This document shows, in pieces, positions 11,401 to 22,110 of a stretch of 64,000 nucleotides of DNA (the stretch's first letter is position 1; every line of letters starts with the position of its first letter). A program made the position numbers and the translations under genes. The notes under the pieces were generated by a model that ran no database searches, was not told the DNA's origin, and was given only the letters and a program-made list of their open reading frames with translations. This stretch comes from Schistosoma haematobium (taxonomy: Eukaryota > Platyhelminthes > Trematoda > Strigeidida > Schistosomatidae). Location of the stretch: the NCBI RefSeq assembly GCF_000699445.3, contig NC_067195.1, positions 59,433,591 to 59,497,590 on the forward strand. The letters run 5' to 3'.

Positions 11401-12019
11401 GAGAATATATAAATAATGATAGTCCATTAATAAGTCTAAGACGTTACTCCTGATTTAATCTTCGCTCGGATACAACACTAACTATTAATATTAATTTATT
11501 CTGGTTAATTATAATTCGATCTACTTATTAATTATAGATTTTATTATGTAATAAAAAACATCATTATTCTATTTAAATGAATGACACTTATAATATTAAC
11601 ATTTCAATACATTCAATTTAACTGTATATTATGAAATTGGAATACCAAATCTAATTTTAACTAACGTTTAAAATAGTGAAAGTATTAAAAGTAATATTCT
11701 TTTTGTTTTTCCATAATTGATCGATTTTAAATTAGTGATATAAATAGTTAAACAAGTATGAAACATTATGATGGATAATAATTTTACACTTCTACTAATT
11801 CGTACTATATATTAAGTCGTTCAATAAATATGTGGAATCTATTTAGGATACTTTGTTTCGGAAAAAAACAATCACAGACACATTTATCCTATCCTCTTTA
11901 ATTTCTACCTGTGATAGTGTTATAACTTGTGAACCTGTGTGGACTGTATATTGGATAACGCAACGATACCGCCAATAAGAGAGCAGTGACTTATCGATCG
12001 AACCAGTGACGCATAAAAC
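11401..12019. other. AT-rich spacer, nothing recognised
   Basis: No gene or repeat could be supported between LTR-like copies 1 and 2; the last hundred bases may belong to copy 2. Confidence 0.4.
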
Positions 12020-12420
12020 ATGTGCGAGCAGTCTAGAGTCTCGATTGGTCTCGCTTCTTGCCTAGCCCAGCCAGTTGAGTCCAGAACACCAACCTCAGCC
12101 TCTGCAATATGAATCATTTATTTCAAACATACTCTGTTTATATATCAACCAGACAGACCACAACGTACCATAAAATATGAAACAACATTTGTACAAGAAT
12201 TAGCCAAATGTGGCTGTGAATGAGGGAGATAGTAGTTAATAGACAGGCCATAACTCAAGAATGGTAAATCATATAGTAATAGTCTATGAGTCAAATTAAA
12301 GGTGAATATGAACAGTTTAGTTACATAACAATTATACGATAAAAATACGCTCATAGTATTGGTCCATAAATGGATCCCAAAAATTACCATTCATTATTCT
12401 TATCGGGATATAACAGACAG
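12020..12420. repeat. Dispersed LTR-like repeat, copy 2
   Basis: Second copy of the repeat at 11065-11400, in the same orientation, diverged by many substitutions. It contains the same CAGTTGAGTCCAGAACACCA block and an AAATGTGGCTGTGAATGAGG segment. Confidence 0.6.
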
Positions 12421-12489
12421 TATTGTGAAGATAGGATAGACTTATTTTGTAATTAGTTTTTGCTACTATTTGCATTTTTTCTGGTTAGC

Positions 12490-12703
12490 GTTTTTTTAGC
12501 GAGTTAGTTTTCTATGGGATGGGGACGCTAACCCCATGCCCAACCCTCCTCCTTTATCCGGGCTTGGGACCGGCAGTAGCCCCCGGAGGGACTCCAGGCG
12601 GAGGGAACTAGAAAAGAAGGCCCAGGACAGAGTGGGTTGGAGAATGCTGGTCAGCGGCCTATGCTCCATTGGGAGTAACAGGCGCAAATAAGTAAGTAAG
12701 TAA
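12490..12703 (+). mobile_element. RTE LINE 3' end (SR2-like)
   Basis: A GC-rich block ending GGGTTGGAGAATGCTGGTCA, then CTCCATTGGGAGTAACAGGC and a short GTAA/TAAG tandem tail. The same terminus closes the RTE fragments at 28.4-29.0 kb and 62.3-62.6 kb, where coding sequence identifies an RTE-clade LINE. Only the 3' UTR survives here. Confidence 0.75.
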
Positions 12704-13019
12704 CTATTTGCATTACTTTCATCAATTCTCATAATTGGTATATTTAGTATGAGTGATCGTAAAATAGTTATTTAAAAACGCATGGTTTTGAATTTTCCGT
12801 TTTCGTTTTGAATCGCACCATAGCAAGATACACTGATTGTTGCTTACAAATACATTGCTGCATATATATGTCTCTTGATCTCAATTACCTTATAGCAGCT
12901 CATATGCAATTGAGCTTGTTCACATTTAATTTAGTTAAACCCTTTTGTTAACTTATTTAACGGACACAGTCATTAGTAAAATAACAACTTATCTATATCA
13001 TTGTACCTTTATTATTGTT

Positions 13020-13430
13020 ACACTTGTATGAATATGTATGCTTGAGCATTGCTTACTGCCCACATATATATTCACTCTGCTAGTCTTACTATTATTCGCT
13101 TGATTGATTTGATGATTCATTCATTTCACTATGTATATATATGTACATTTTAATCATGTTCATTGTGTCGCTGACTCGCTCGCCCACTCGTTCATTCGAC
13201 TCGCACGCTCACTCTCTTGCCTGTTAGCTTTTCGGAACTACTCTTTCATTCTTGTTTTAAAGTACCTGTAAATTTAGATATCTGTGTATAGTCTAATAAT
13301 AAACGTAATCAACACTTCGCATTCACCTTTTGATTAATACACTGTTGGGACGTTATCTAGTGACGGTTATCAAGACGAACTGTATACGAAGGATTATAGT
13401 GAATAACGACCACCACAATCTGTTATTATG
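13020..13430 (+). repeat. Possible LTR-like remnant
   Basis: A block with a run of CACTCG/GACTCG-like motifs (13170-13215), an AATAATAAACG segment and an end, GTGACGGTTATCAAGACGAAC, that resembles the end of the block at 3120-3450. No coding sequence adjoins it. It is a candidate retroelement LTR or leader. Confidence 0.3.
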
Positions 13431-16189
13431 ATAACAGAACTCTAATGTATTTACTGTCTACGTTTAAAGACCACATTGATATTCCCATTATATGCTTCAT
13501 CTGGATATACAGCTCGACCTATAATAATTGTGATTAGAATTATTAACTACTTATATTTATGGATTATTAGACCAAAGGAAACTCGAACACTCCATTTCCT
13601 GGCAGTTCATGTAACATCCAGTATATTTTTCTTGTGCGTATAGATTGTATTTAATATATTGATACATTAATTTTTGGATGTAATAACTTTATCATTATTT
13701 TTGTAATTGATGTATTCCTGGTCCATTGCAGTACACCTGTACCGTTTTCCTTGGACATCATCGTGTAGTGACTTATTTTTATCACGAGAACACGATTGGT
13801 TTAATGAAAACAAGTATTATTATAATCAATTGTACCAGTGACTGTTTAATGTGCTCTTTGTTTAACTGTGCTAAAAACATCCATTATACTCACTTTGATT
13901 GTGACCTCGCGCGAATTCGGTTACGCTCTGTAACCAAGCTTGTATCCTGGCACGATCTCGGTATCCTTGCGATGCCACGAGATCGCCAGCAAATATATCT
14001 CGACTTGATCCATTAACTGCCTTCTGATATTTTGCTTCCGGGGGATTTTAGGGATATTCTGGCACGCGTTCCTTTGTAGTGGTGTTCATAGTCAATCTCG
14101 ACTCGACTCCACGCTACAATCGTTCCTCGTTTCACTATTTCTAGGTCTTTGAAATGTAGCTTCCATATGACGATTTTATATTGCAGGAACAAAAACAATT
14201 ACAGGTATCTTAGTCTCGTATAGAAAGAAGTTAGTAAAATCTTGTGGTTGAAAATTATGGGCAATCATAAGCAATAAACTTTGTAACTAAGTTTTTAAAT
14301 TTGTTAAATAAATAAGAGAATTGCAACTTTCATTGATTGGTAGCTAAATAAAGAGATGGAACTAAAAGTAAACTTGTTCAAGGTGATGTGCCACAATTAT
14401 AAAAAGATAGATAAATGTTTAAGAGTGGAAGTCCATTAGAAATGTGAGTTGACGACCTCATTTAACAATAACAAATAATTTTAAAGACAAAAAGAAACAA
14501 GAACTATTGGATAGAGGTATACAGCTTAAAGAATAGATGAATAAAATCATAACTAACCCACATTATTGAGAAGAATATGTTAGAACTCTTGAAGATGTAC
14601 TCCTGTTCTTATAAGGGATTAGGTAAATGGATAAGGTATATCCATGGGGACGAATCTATATATTGCAGTTTGTCCGATATAAAAAACTTCAATAAATTCG
14701 TTAAACATGGAAAATCTGTTTTCACTTTGTAGTATTATTGTTTTCTTCCCTTCCAACTATCCATTTATAAAGCGTGCTTTCTAACGGACTAGGAACTGAT
14801 TGAAAATTGATTGATATTATTTCAAGCTTGTCTCTATACTATCCTTTCCGTTTAACAGACGCGTCGCCTCGCCAATTGGGTTTCGTAAATATATTCATGA
14901 TAAAGTTAAATTATCAATTACTTTGAAGATACATTAGACAATAATTCCTGTTGGTCCTTTGAAGTGCGTTTTACGCCGAAACAATAAAATACAATGGTTC
15001 AGAAAAGCGAGGGGGAATTTATTACTTTGACGCACTTCATGGTAGATTTTATCGTCCTAATATCAGGTGATGGTAATAGATGAATCATATTTTGTTAAGA
15101 AACACTTACTCTTAAGTATATTCTCTGAGAGTACTTGCTCTTAATAATTTTGTATGCTAATAATTTAACAGAGTCAAAAACAATTCTAGAAGCATCAAAA
15201 ATTTCAAAAGGTTTAGACGACCACAGTTTCAGAAGACTTGGCCAGAAAAGGAACTACTGAGCTGTGGTGTTTGTATGAATCAATGATTCTTTTGTACTCT
15301 ATGTGTGCCTGATTTTGAACTAGTTTTATGATCAAATTTTACTTAAACCTGAAGAAACAGCACTGCTATACAGTCTCTTTGGTGGCTATTTTAATGCTCA
15401 ATGAAGTAAAGCTTCTGGATACCGGTATTTGTAAGCATTCGGGTTTCACCAAACATCTTACTCTATGGGTAACCTAGGAACAAACGGTCAGAAGTCTTAG
15501 AGACCGACTGAATTGTTGAAATCATTTGTCATAAACTGCAACGTTTAAAATCTGCATATTTGCCAGTGCGAACAAGCTTCGTTCCACTTTTCTTAAAGAA
15601 GGGGCGCAGTTTACGACAAAACCACTTAGTGTATGGTTATGACGTTTCTTTTGTGAAGGTATGGTATCAAGCGGGTAAATACTATACAAAGTAGGTGGAG
15701 AGACTATCCCTGAATATCAAATGGGCTAACCATAGGGGACAATTTGACCAGCATCATTGAGAGAGAGGATATGGTAAATGTTATACGTTTAGGTTTACGG
15801 TTAGATTTTGGTTGGACCACTCATGCTCGTTCTGTCAATAGCCCCATTTAATCGTGTTCAAATCATCGGCTACTTAAGTTCATGAGGAATTACGCCTCCT
15901 GGCAGTAAACAGGACGTTGCGAGAAGATTTTGCAGACACACATTTTCTATTAACATATGTCCAGTCGTACCACCTACATCTGAAATGACATCGACAAGTC
16001 AGAAGTTCATGATATAAAACATGATGGCGAGCATAACTTTCACTGTTTATAAGAAACTAAATTCTCAGAGTCCTCATGGTATGATGTAATGTCTTATGGC
16101 CCATCACATATCACGTAACAAAATCGCAAATCAGATTACTAAATTATATGACCTTGTTCCTGTGCTAAACTAATGCTGCCTTGACCAGC
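13431..16189. other. Non-coding stretch with moderate-GC blocks, unassigned
   Basis: No domain-bearing frame was found. The blocks at about 13560-14200 and 15280-15960 are less AT-rich than their surroundings and are probably old repeat sequence, but I could not match them to another copy in the window. Confidence 0.35.
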
Positions 16190-16505
16190 ACGATCGGCCC
16201 TGAGTCAACTCTGAGTCCTTAATGGTCCTCAAAATAGTGACTTTTCGCCTAGCCCTGCCTGCTCAGTCCAAAACACAATCTCAACCTTTATTTTATGAAT
16301 TGTATATTTCAGACATACGTAGTTCATATACAAGCTGACCAGACTGCATCACATTACAAAATGAAAAATAATGATCACAGAAAATCAAGCCAAAAGTGGC
16401 TGTGTGTGAGGGGCTCTAACCAGAAACTTGGGAATAAGCTAAGAACGGTAAATCAAATAACAGTAGCCGGTATGTCAACTGAAAGCTCATGATAAACAAA
16501 ATGCG
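16190..16505. repeat. Dispersed LTR-like repeat, copy 3
   Basis: Third copy of the repeat at 11065 and 12020, with TCGCCTAGCCCTGCC, ATTTCAGACATACGTAGTTC and AAGTGGCTGTGTG blocks. It is cut off by the (TA)n tract and the Penelope fragment that follow. Confidence 0.55.
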
Positions 16506-16506
16506 A

Positions 16507-16509
16507 ATA

Positions 16510-16545
<36 letters not shown>
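16507..16545. repeat. (TA)n microsatellite
   Basis: A run of about 19 TA units with one G interruption, lying between LTR-like copy 3 and the 3' end of the Penelope fragment. Confidence 0.92.
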
Positions 16546-16546
<1 letters not shown>

Positions 16547-16620
16547 AGATGGTAGAGAAGATTTGTAGTTCAGGTGGATGGTTTTTGATGGAGTTTTGTT
16601 CCCTGAGCTGGATTGTTTTG

Positions 16621-16667
16621 ATCGTGGAGCTTTCATCGTTCTTCTGAACGACATCATCAGCACAAAC
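16621..16667 (-). ncRNA. Hammerhead-like motif in Penelope 3' region
   Basis: Read on the minus strand: UUGUG, the core CUGAUGA (16653-16659), a stem II of UCGUUC/GAACGA closed by AGAA, then GAAA and CUC followed by CACGA, which pairs with the leading UUGUG as stem I. Helix III is reduced to about one pair, as reported for hammerheads of Penelope-like elements. One unpaired U sits next to the core at the base of stem II, which lowers my confidence. Confidence 0.5.
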
Positions 16668-17216
16668 TTTAGACAGAAGTGGAGCGTCTGAATTTTGCCA
16701 TATGTGGTTCACAGCTTGTCCTGTAGACCTAGATGTTGATTGGTTCTTGTTGACCTTAAACTTGTCATTGTTTACTTCTTTATTTGGTTGTATCTCCCAT
16801 TGGTTTGGCTGTCGTCCCTATTGTAGAATCCAAACCACGGTTTGGATGTTGAAGAATAACCGTCCAAGTACGTTAGACACGCGCCCTTGCCCGTCGAAAT
16901 CAAAACAGGTAATCGGGTAAATAGCGATTCTAAACAAATATTACCACCCGGCTATTCAACCAATAATTATTCAATCAATAAATCAGTCACAAAAAGTGAA
17001 CGTTATTCTATTCTGACTGGATAGAACACACGCACAAAAGGGGGAGCAAATCAATATGGCTACCGCCAAGAACAAGTGTCATGTAAAACAACACAGATGC
17101 AGTTCGGGAAGAAACACAAACTTAGTGAATGCGTAACAAAAACAAAAACTATAATAAAAATACAAGTATTAACAATTCAAATGTGATCAAAAGACAACAA
17201 TGTACAACTAAGGGGA

Positions 17217-17690
17217 TCAATGAGAACAAAGCACAAGTATATACATGGAGGGATTTTCACCAACACACAAAACATTCAAAATGGATCTTACACCTATGTT
17301 TATGCGTAATTTTCGTGACTGGTTGATAAATTGGATCGATTCAATGTGTTTTCTGATTGCTGGTTGACCTGAGTGCCGAGCTTCTAGAAATCCTCTGATG
17401 TTTTTGGAATTTCCTCTATCCAAGATTTCCACATTTTCCCAGTCAAATGAGTGTCCGCAGCTGTCCACGTGTATTGATATAAGCGGGGAAATGTCATGAT
17501 ATTTGGCTGCTAATTGATGTTCATGCAGGCGAAGATGAAGAGGGCGTCCGCCTTGTCCAATGTAGTGATTTTCGTAGTTGGCACAATTTATTTTGTAGAT
17601 GATGTTTGATTTGTCTTCTTTTGTCATTTCATCCTTCGGTTTGCATAGAATTGATTGTGGTGATTTTGTCCGTTTATGTCTGCAAAAACA
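17217..17690 (-). pseudogene. Penelope GIY-YIG endonuclease domain, fragment
   Basis: The reading shows IIYKINCANYENHYIGQGG, the GIY-YIG signature variant of Penelope-like elements, then RLHEHQLAAK, FDWENVEILDRGNSKNIRGF and LEARHS with the conserved Glu of the family. Upstream residues (HKRTKSPQSILCKPKDEM) are the normal linker from the reverse transcriptase. The first 30 residues of the open frame (from 17783) are antisense readthrough of the neighbouring plus-strand fragment, so the true homology starts near 17680. Confidence 0.75.
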
Positions 17691-17925
17691 CACTGGCAGC
17701 ACGGAAAAATGAAGAGAAATATGTGAAAGACGTATTTGAAAAAGGGCTACCCAATCAACTTCATCAAAAGATGCTAGCCGCACGCATCATCAGAATCTAA
17801 GTCAAGCGCGGCAATCAACAAATGGATCATTCCATCATACATAAAAAGCATATCAGAAACCGCAACGAGGCTGATGAAAACCTTCGGAATAGGGTGGCAC
17901 ACAAACCTACAAGATCATCACAATC
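17690..17925 (+). pseudogene. Penelope reverse transcriptase C-terminal fragment
   Basis: The plus-strand frames read like the end of a Penelope reverse transcriptase: EEKYVKDVFEKGLPNQ, then IIPSYIKSISETATRLMKTF followed after a one-base shift by VAHKPT, the usual junction to the GIY-YIG linker. It points away from the minus-strand GIY-YIG piece, so the two are inverted parts of one element or two abutting copies. Confidence 0.6.
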
Positions 17926-18601
17926 ATCTCCAAAAAATCTTACAGAACTACTTTCATTAGTGGGTGCTCTTCAATACTATTCCCGTCTTATTCCTAATTT
18001 TTCTTGTCGTGCCAACTATTTATTTAAGATTTTGACATCCAATTCATTCAGTTGGGGTGAAGAACAGGAGTCGTGCTTACGAAGTCTACTAAAGTTCCTT
18101 CAAAGTGATGCTGTTCTTCGAACTTTCTCCCTCAGTGTATATTCTGTGCTTATTACTGATGCATCCCTTTTGGGTACTGGCGCAGTTTTGGAGCAGGAAG
18201 ATAGACCAGTTATTTGTGTTTCACGTAAACTTACTGTTACTGAACAAGGTTATTCACAAACTCAGAGAAAAGTATTTGCTGTGTTTCAGGCTGTTAAAAG
18301 ACTTCATAAATATTTGTTCGGAAAGAAACTCACCATTGTTACTGATCATGAAGCTTTAAAGTTTATTTATCATCCTGAAAAATCCTTAGCACGTTCCTCA
18401 GCAGCTATGGTTCAACAATGGAGTATATCCTTGAGTGCATATGACTATACGGTTCATCAGAGAAGTGCCAAACAAATTCAACACACTGACTGCACTTCTC
18501 GACAATCAGTACAAGATAGACCTGTTAATACTTCAGACTGTTCGTTAGTGCAAGCTTTACTAGTGAGACGTCCAGATCCCATGGCATCTACCAGGTCATG
18601 A
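17926..18601 (+). pseudogene. Ty3/gypsy RT thumb and RNase H fragment
   Basis: The frame from 17822 starts in Penelope sequence and crosses at about residue 35 into a Ty3/gypsy polymerase: NLTELLSLVGALQYYSRLIP (thumb), then the gypsy-type RNase H with VLITDASLLGTGAVL, CVSRKLTVTEQGYSQTQRK and VTDHEALKFIY. The catalytic Asp residues in ITDAS and VTDHE are present. Neither the YxDD palm nor the integrase is found beside it. The continuous frame across the junction appears accidental. Confidence 0.82.
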
Positions 18602-20040
18602 CAACTGCCGATAAATTCCTTCCAGTGCATTATAATGCACAATGGTAGTCAAGTTACAGATACATGAGCAGTGAGTAACAGTGAGGTACCTGTTGTTCGA
18701 ACACGCAATGAACCACGAGCCATCGTTAGGCAAGACTTAAAAACTACTGTACACTGTCATACAGCAACTAGCGAAGGATTTAGAACCTTGTGCTCGATAA
18801 GTAGAAACTTAAGTCATGTCTATGCAAAACCTTTTTGATTTCGTGTACATTGTTTGTTCGTTCTAAACTCATGCATTGCTCACAAGCAACTGACTCCTGT
18901 CTAAAACACGACATTGTACTTTTTGAAAATGCTCGAAGAGCCGAGAGTAAGACGATTCCCGAAGTCGTAATTCTTCTTTATGAAGACGGGCTAAATAAAC
19001 TAGACGTATTTCCTATGTCAGATGGAAAGACAGGAAGTGACTTGGTCACAGTTTTAATTAATAGTTGATGAATTTTCATCTGATATGGTTTAATTTTTCC
19101 TGCCTTCTAGAACGGAGACTTCAAAAAGACACTATGTAAAAATTCATAAGCCCAGAAAAAATTGTATGTTAGCTGACTCCAAGCACTAAAATTACCCAAG
19201 ACTCCTTCGTATAACATTAGCTAACACTTCTGACGTACAGGATATTCTGCTAGCCAGCTCCTTGTTGAAATCAGAAGGGACAAAAGAATACTGCTTGACA
19301 TACCATATTTCGAGCGTAACATCATCAGGAACATCCCATCAGTTCTTTCGCGGAAGAAGTATTATTGTGCAAGGTGTTCCATAAGACACAGTTCCCGAAT
19401 AAGCGGACTCTAATGTTCTAGAGTGGAAATTCATAGAGCAGTCCTTGGGGCGCAAGAACAGTGACTCGATAAGTGGTGCGAATAACCATGAAGGACGGGG
19501 ATTCTATGCCCCGAGTGATGAAAATAACCTTTCCATCCTCTTACACGGTGTCCGCCACTCATCAAGCATTTTGTGTCAATGGATGTCGACTGCATACGCG
19601 TCCGGGCGGGTAACATAATGCAAGGATAAAGCCCAAAAGTAAGTTGGATCTGAGCAATTCTTTTGTGGACTGTCAAGATCATGGAAAAGGTAGAAGGGGG
19701 GTAGGATATACCAACTCGGAAAACGCTGTGTAGGTAGGTTACCTATGCATTCACACACAGCTCGTTTGGACAATCTGGACGAGGAGGCTCACGCGTTTCG
19801 AATTGAAAGCATAAACTGCCTGTATATGAACCCCGTGAGCTAACCGAATAAAATAAATGAGTAGCGTGAACTAGATAATGCTAACAATCATAATGTGACA
19901 AGAATATCTGAAACATAAATATCTTCACAAATTGGGGAACAAGGGCTAACAATGCTTGATGTGCATTATTACTATCTGTATAATACTAGTATAGTCTTTA
20001 TTTTGCAAAGACAGGAAAACAGAAATGGGGTGCTGAGTAG
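18602..20040. other. Decayed retroelement-like stretch, unassigned
   Basis: Several medium open frames occur on both strands (for example 18835-19068 plus and 19431-19682 minus) without a recognisable domain. Base composition is less AT-rich than genuine spacer. It may include the 5' part of the LINE that follows or the 3' part of the preceding gypsy fragment. Confidence 0.35.
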
Positions 20041-20049
20041 CTATGTGTC

Positions 20050-21640
20050 TGTGATTTCTCTTGACAGTACATCAAGCGTACACCCAATTTGTCAACCTTG
20101 ATGAATCTTTATGGTGTTCAGTAAGATTGTATAACACCTCGTGGTTTTCAGTTGGGGTTATCTATAGGAAGCCCATTGCTGACACCGAGTTCGACAATCG
20201 TATACTGGAAGGATTGTCCCGTTCTACTCGACTCGGATACACTCAAATCCTGATACTAGGAGACTTTAGCCTTCCTAAAGTCAACTTCGCTGAACATACG
20301 TATATTGGAGGTGACAAGTGTGCTGAATCTCGGTTCTCCAACCTCACTGAAAATATGGGATTAGTCGTAAATGTCAAGTCAACAACTCGTCGGAGAAATA
20401 GACAAACGCCGTCGTGCTTAGAATGAGTATATGCAAACGAAGAATTCCCAGTTGACAACCTCTCGCCCTTGGTTCCCCTGGGTAAAAGTGGTCATGCGGT
20501 CATAGTCTCTAATTTCATCAACAAAACTGAACTAAGACATCCTACCAGCAATAATAACTGGAATTTCAGATGGCTGTGTGTGTCATCTTTGTAGGAAAAT
20601 ATACAGCAGGTTGACTGGGAAGCTCCCCATCAACTTGATGTGGATGCTCATTAGGATTTTTTTACTGCACATGATCCTATGTGCTTCAAAGCAGTCCGTC
20701 CTGAAAACGGTCATCAAATATCAAGAGCAACCTACAGTCATGAAGAATGGCACCCTTCATTTACCAAGTGTCAAAGGCACTACTGGGCGGAATATGAACA
20801 AGCTGGCAACAAAAACCCATACAGGCAATTCAAACAAGCAATGAATCAACTCACGGAGGCAATGAGAGAAGACAGGCTTCAGTACCAGATAAAGCTCATC
20901 GACAAATTTATCCCCAATTCAAAAAGCCTATTCTGTCATTCATCCTCTCTTCGACAAGCCAAATCCAGAGTTTCTCAGCTTTGCATAACTAACTTGCTTA
21001 CCGTGGTGGACAGATGGACAACCATCCTTGATCGCAAGGGGGAAGGTTAACGTCATATGCCTTTACTTCTTGAAAGTTTTGATAGAGCCAATTATGAATG
21101 TCCTGTCACCAAACTGAAACAATTATGTATCAAGTCTCCACTAATTGATTAACTCACTTCACATCCAAAAAATCTACACTTTAAGGCAAGGTTAACTTCA
21201 ATTTTTCCCGGGCTATGGAGTGTTTTAGTGAGGTCCCCCAGGGTTCAGTACTAGGATCTCTTCCTTTCTTAATTCATATAGACGATCTTACACAACAGGC
21301 ATCGTCAGAGTTATTACTTTTCTCTGATGATGTGAAACCCCGGAGAGTCGTTTGCAGCCGAGAGGGTAATCGGAAATTCAGGTGGATCTGTTGTTGTTCA
21401 GACAACAGAGAACTTACCATTAACACTTCAGAATGTAAACTAGTCCATCTAAGACATGCTGCAGACTTCGGTGACTCCTTTATGGGGGTGTCTCAAGTTG
21501 ACGAACCCTTTAAATCTCTGGATCTTCATTCATCAAAGTGTAAGAGTATCTGAGGTTACCCTAAAACGACTTGTAGAATCCTAAACACTTCTAAAAATCC
21601 CCAAAAAACACCTACCTAAGCCCAGTCTCAACACAAAACT
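20050..21640 (+). mobile_element. CR1-like non-LTR retrotransposon, decayed
   Basis: Three plus-strand frames follow the order of a CR1/Jockey-type LINE. At 20061-20426 is an AP endonuclease segment (VGVIYRKPIADTEFDN and LILGDFSLPKVNF, the conserved GDFN-type motif with N changed to S). At 20679-21050 is the linker region (YWAEYEQAGNKNPYRQFKQA). At 21215-21553 is the reverse transcriptase palm (VPQGSVLGSLPFLIHIDDL and FSDDVK, the catalytic xxDD). Frameshifts and an internal deletion separate them, so it is dead. Confidence 0.78.
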
Positions 21641-21794
21641 TGACGGTAAAACCCTGAAACTATCGACACAACATAGTAGATGGGATAGTAGACGCACCTT
21701 CTACTCTCTAGAAGTAGCCAAATATTGGAGATTGCTGCCAGGTTATCTAGTCCAAGTGACATGTTGTTGAAGACTGAGGACAGTGAAGTTGCCA

Positions 21795-22110
21795 CAGGTA
21801 TTCGGAGTTTGACAACGCTTCAACCAGCAAAACCTTACATAAATCGTACCCACCAAGTAAAATCAAAAGACAGAAGCGAGGATGTTGGAAGATATATTTG
21901 ATAGGCTATCAATATATCGAGAATCGACTGATCCAGAATGACTAGCGATTGCAGGGGATGTTGAGCACGGTGTTCCCACTCGTGATCTGGTATGGATGTA
22001 TGACCAAGAGCCCCCAGCTAGGTGAGTCCATTAAAACTAATGTGATCAGCATCCAATGTCGGAAACTTACAGAGCTATTTATTTTGGGGATTTATTTACC
22101 GCTACAACAG
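21795..22110 (+). repeat. Dispersed repeat, pair member 1
   Basis: Colinear with 43730-44050: both contain a TATTCGGAGTTTGACAA segment, then GTTGGAAG(A/G)TATATTTGA, TATATCG(A/G)GAA and an end GGGGATTTATTTRCCGCTACA. No coding potential; probably an LTR or LINE 3' region. Confidence 0.6.

Larger units (their letters stand above)
16546..17690 (-). mobile_element. Penelope-like element, GIY-YIG and 3' end
   Basis: On the minus strand a GIY-YIG endonuclease region (17217-17660) is followed by about 650 bp of 3' untranslated sequence containing a hammerhead-like motif. Penelope elements join a reverse transcriptase to a C-terminal GIY-YIG nuclease. The reverse transcriptase part expected upstream on the minus strand is absent; instead a Penelope reverse-transcriptase end lies head-to-head on the plus strand from 17690. 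Confidence 0.78.

Noticed and set aside
16416..16712. A 98-residue minus-strand protein
   Set aside because: It runs through the (TA)n tract and the Penelope 3' UTR and has no domain.
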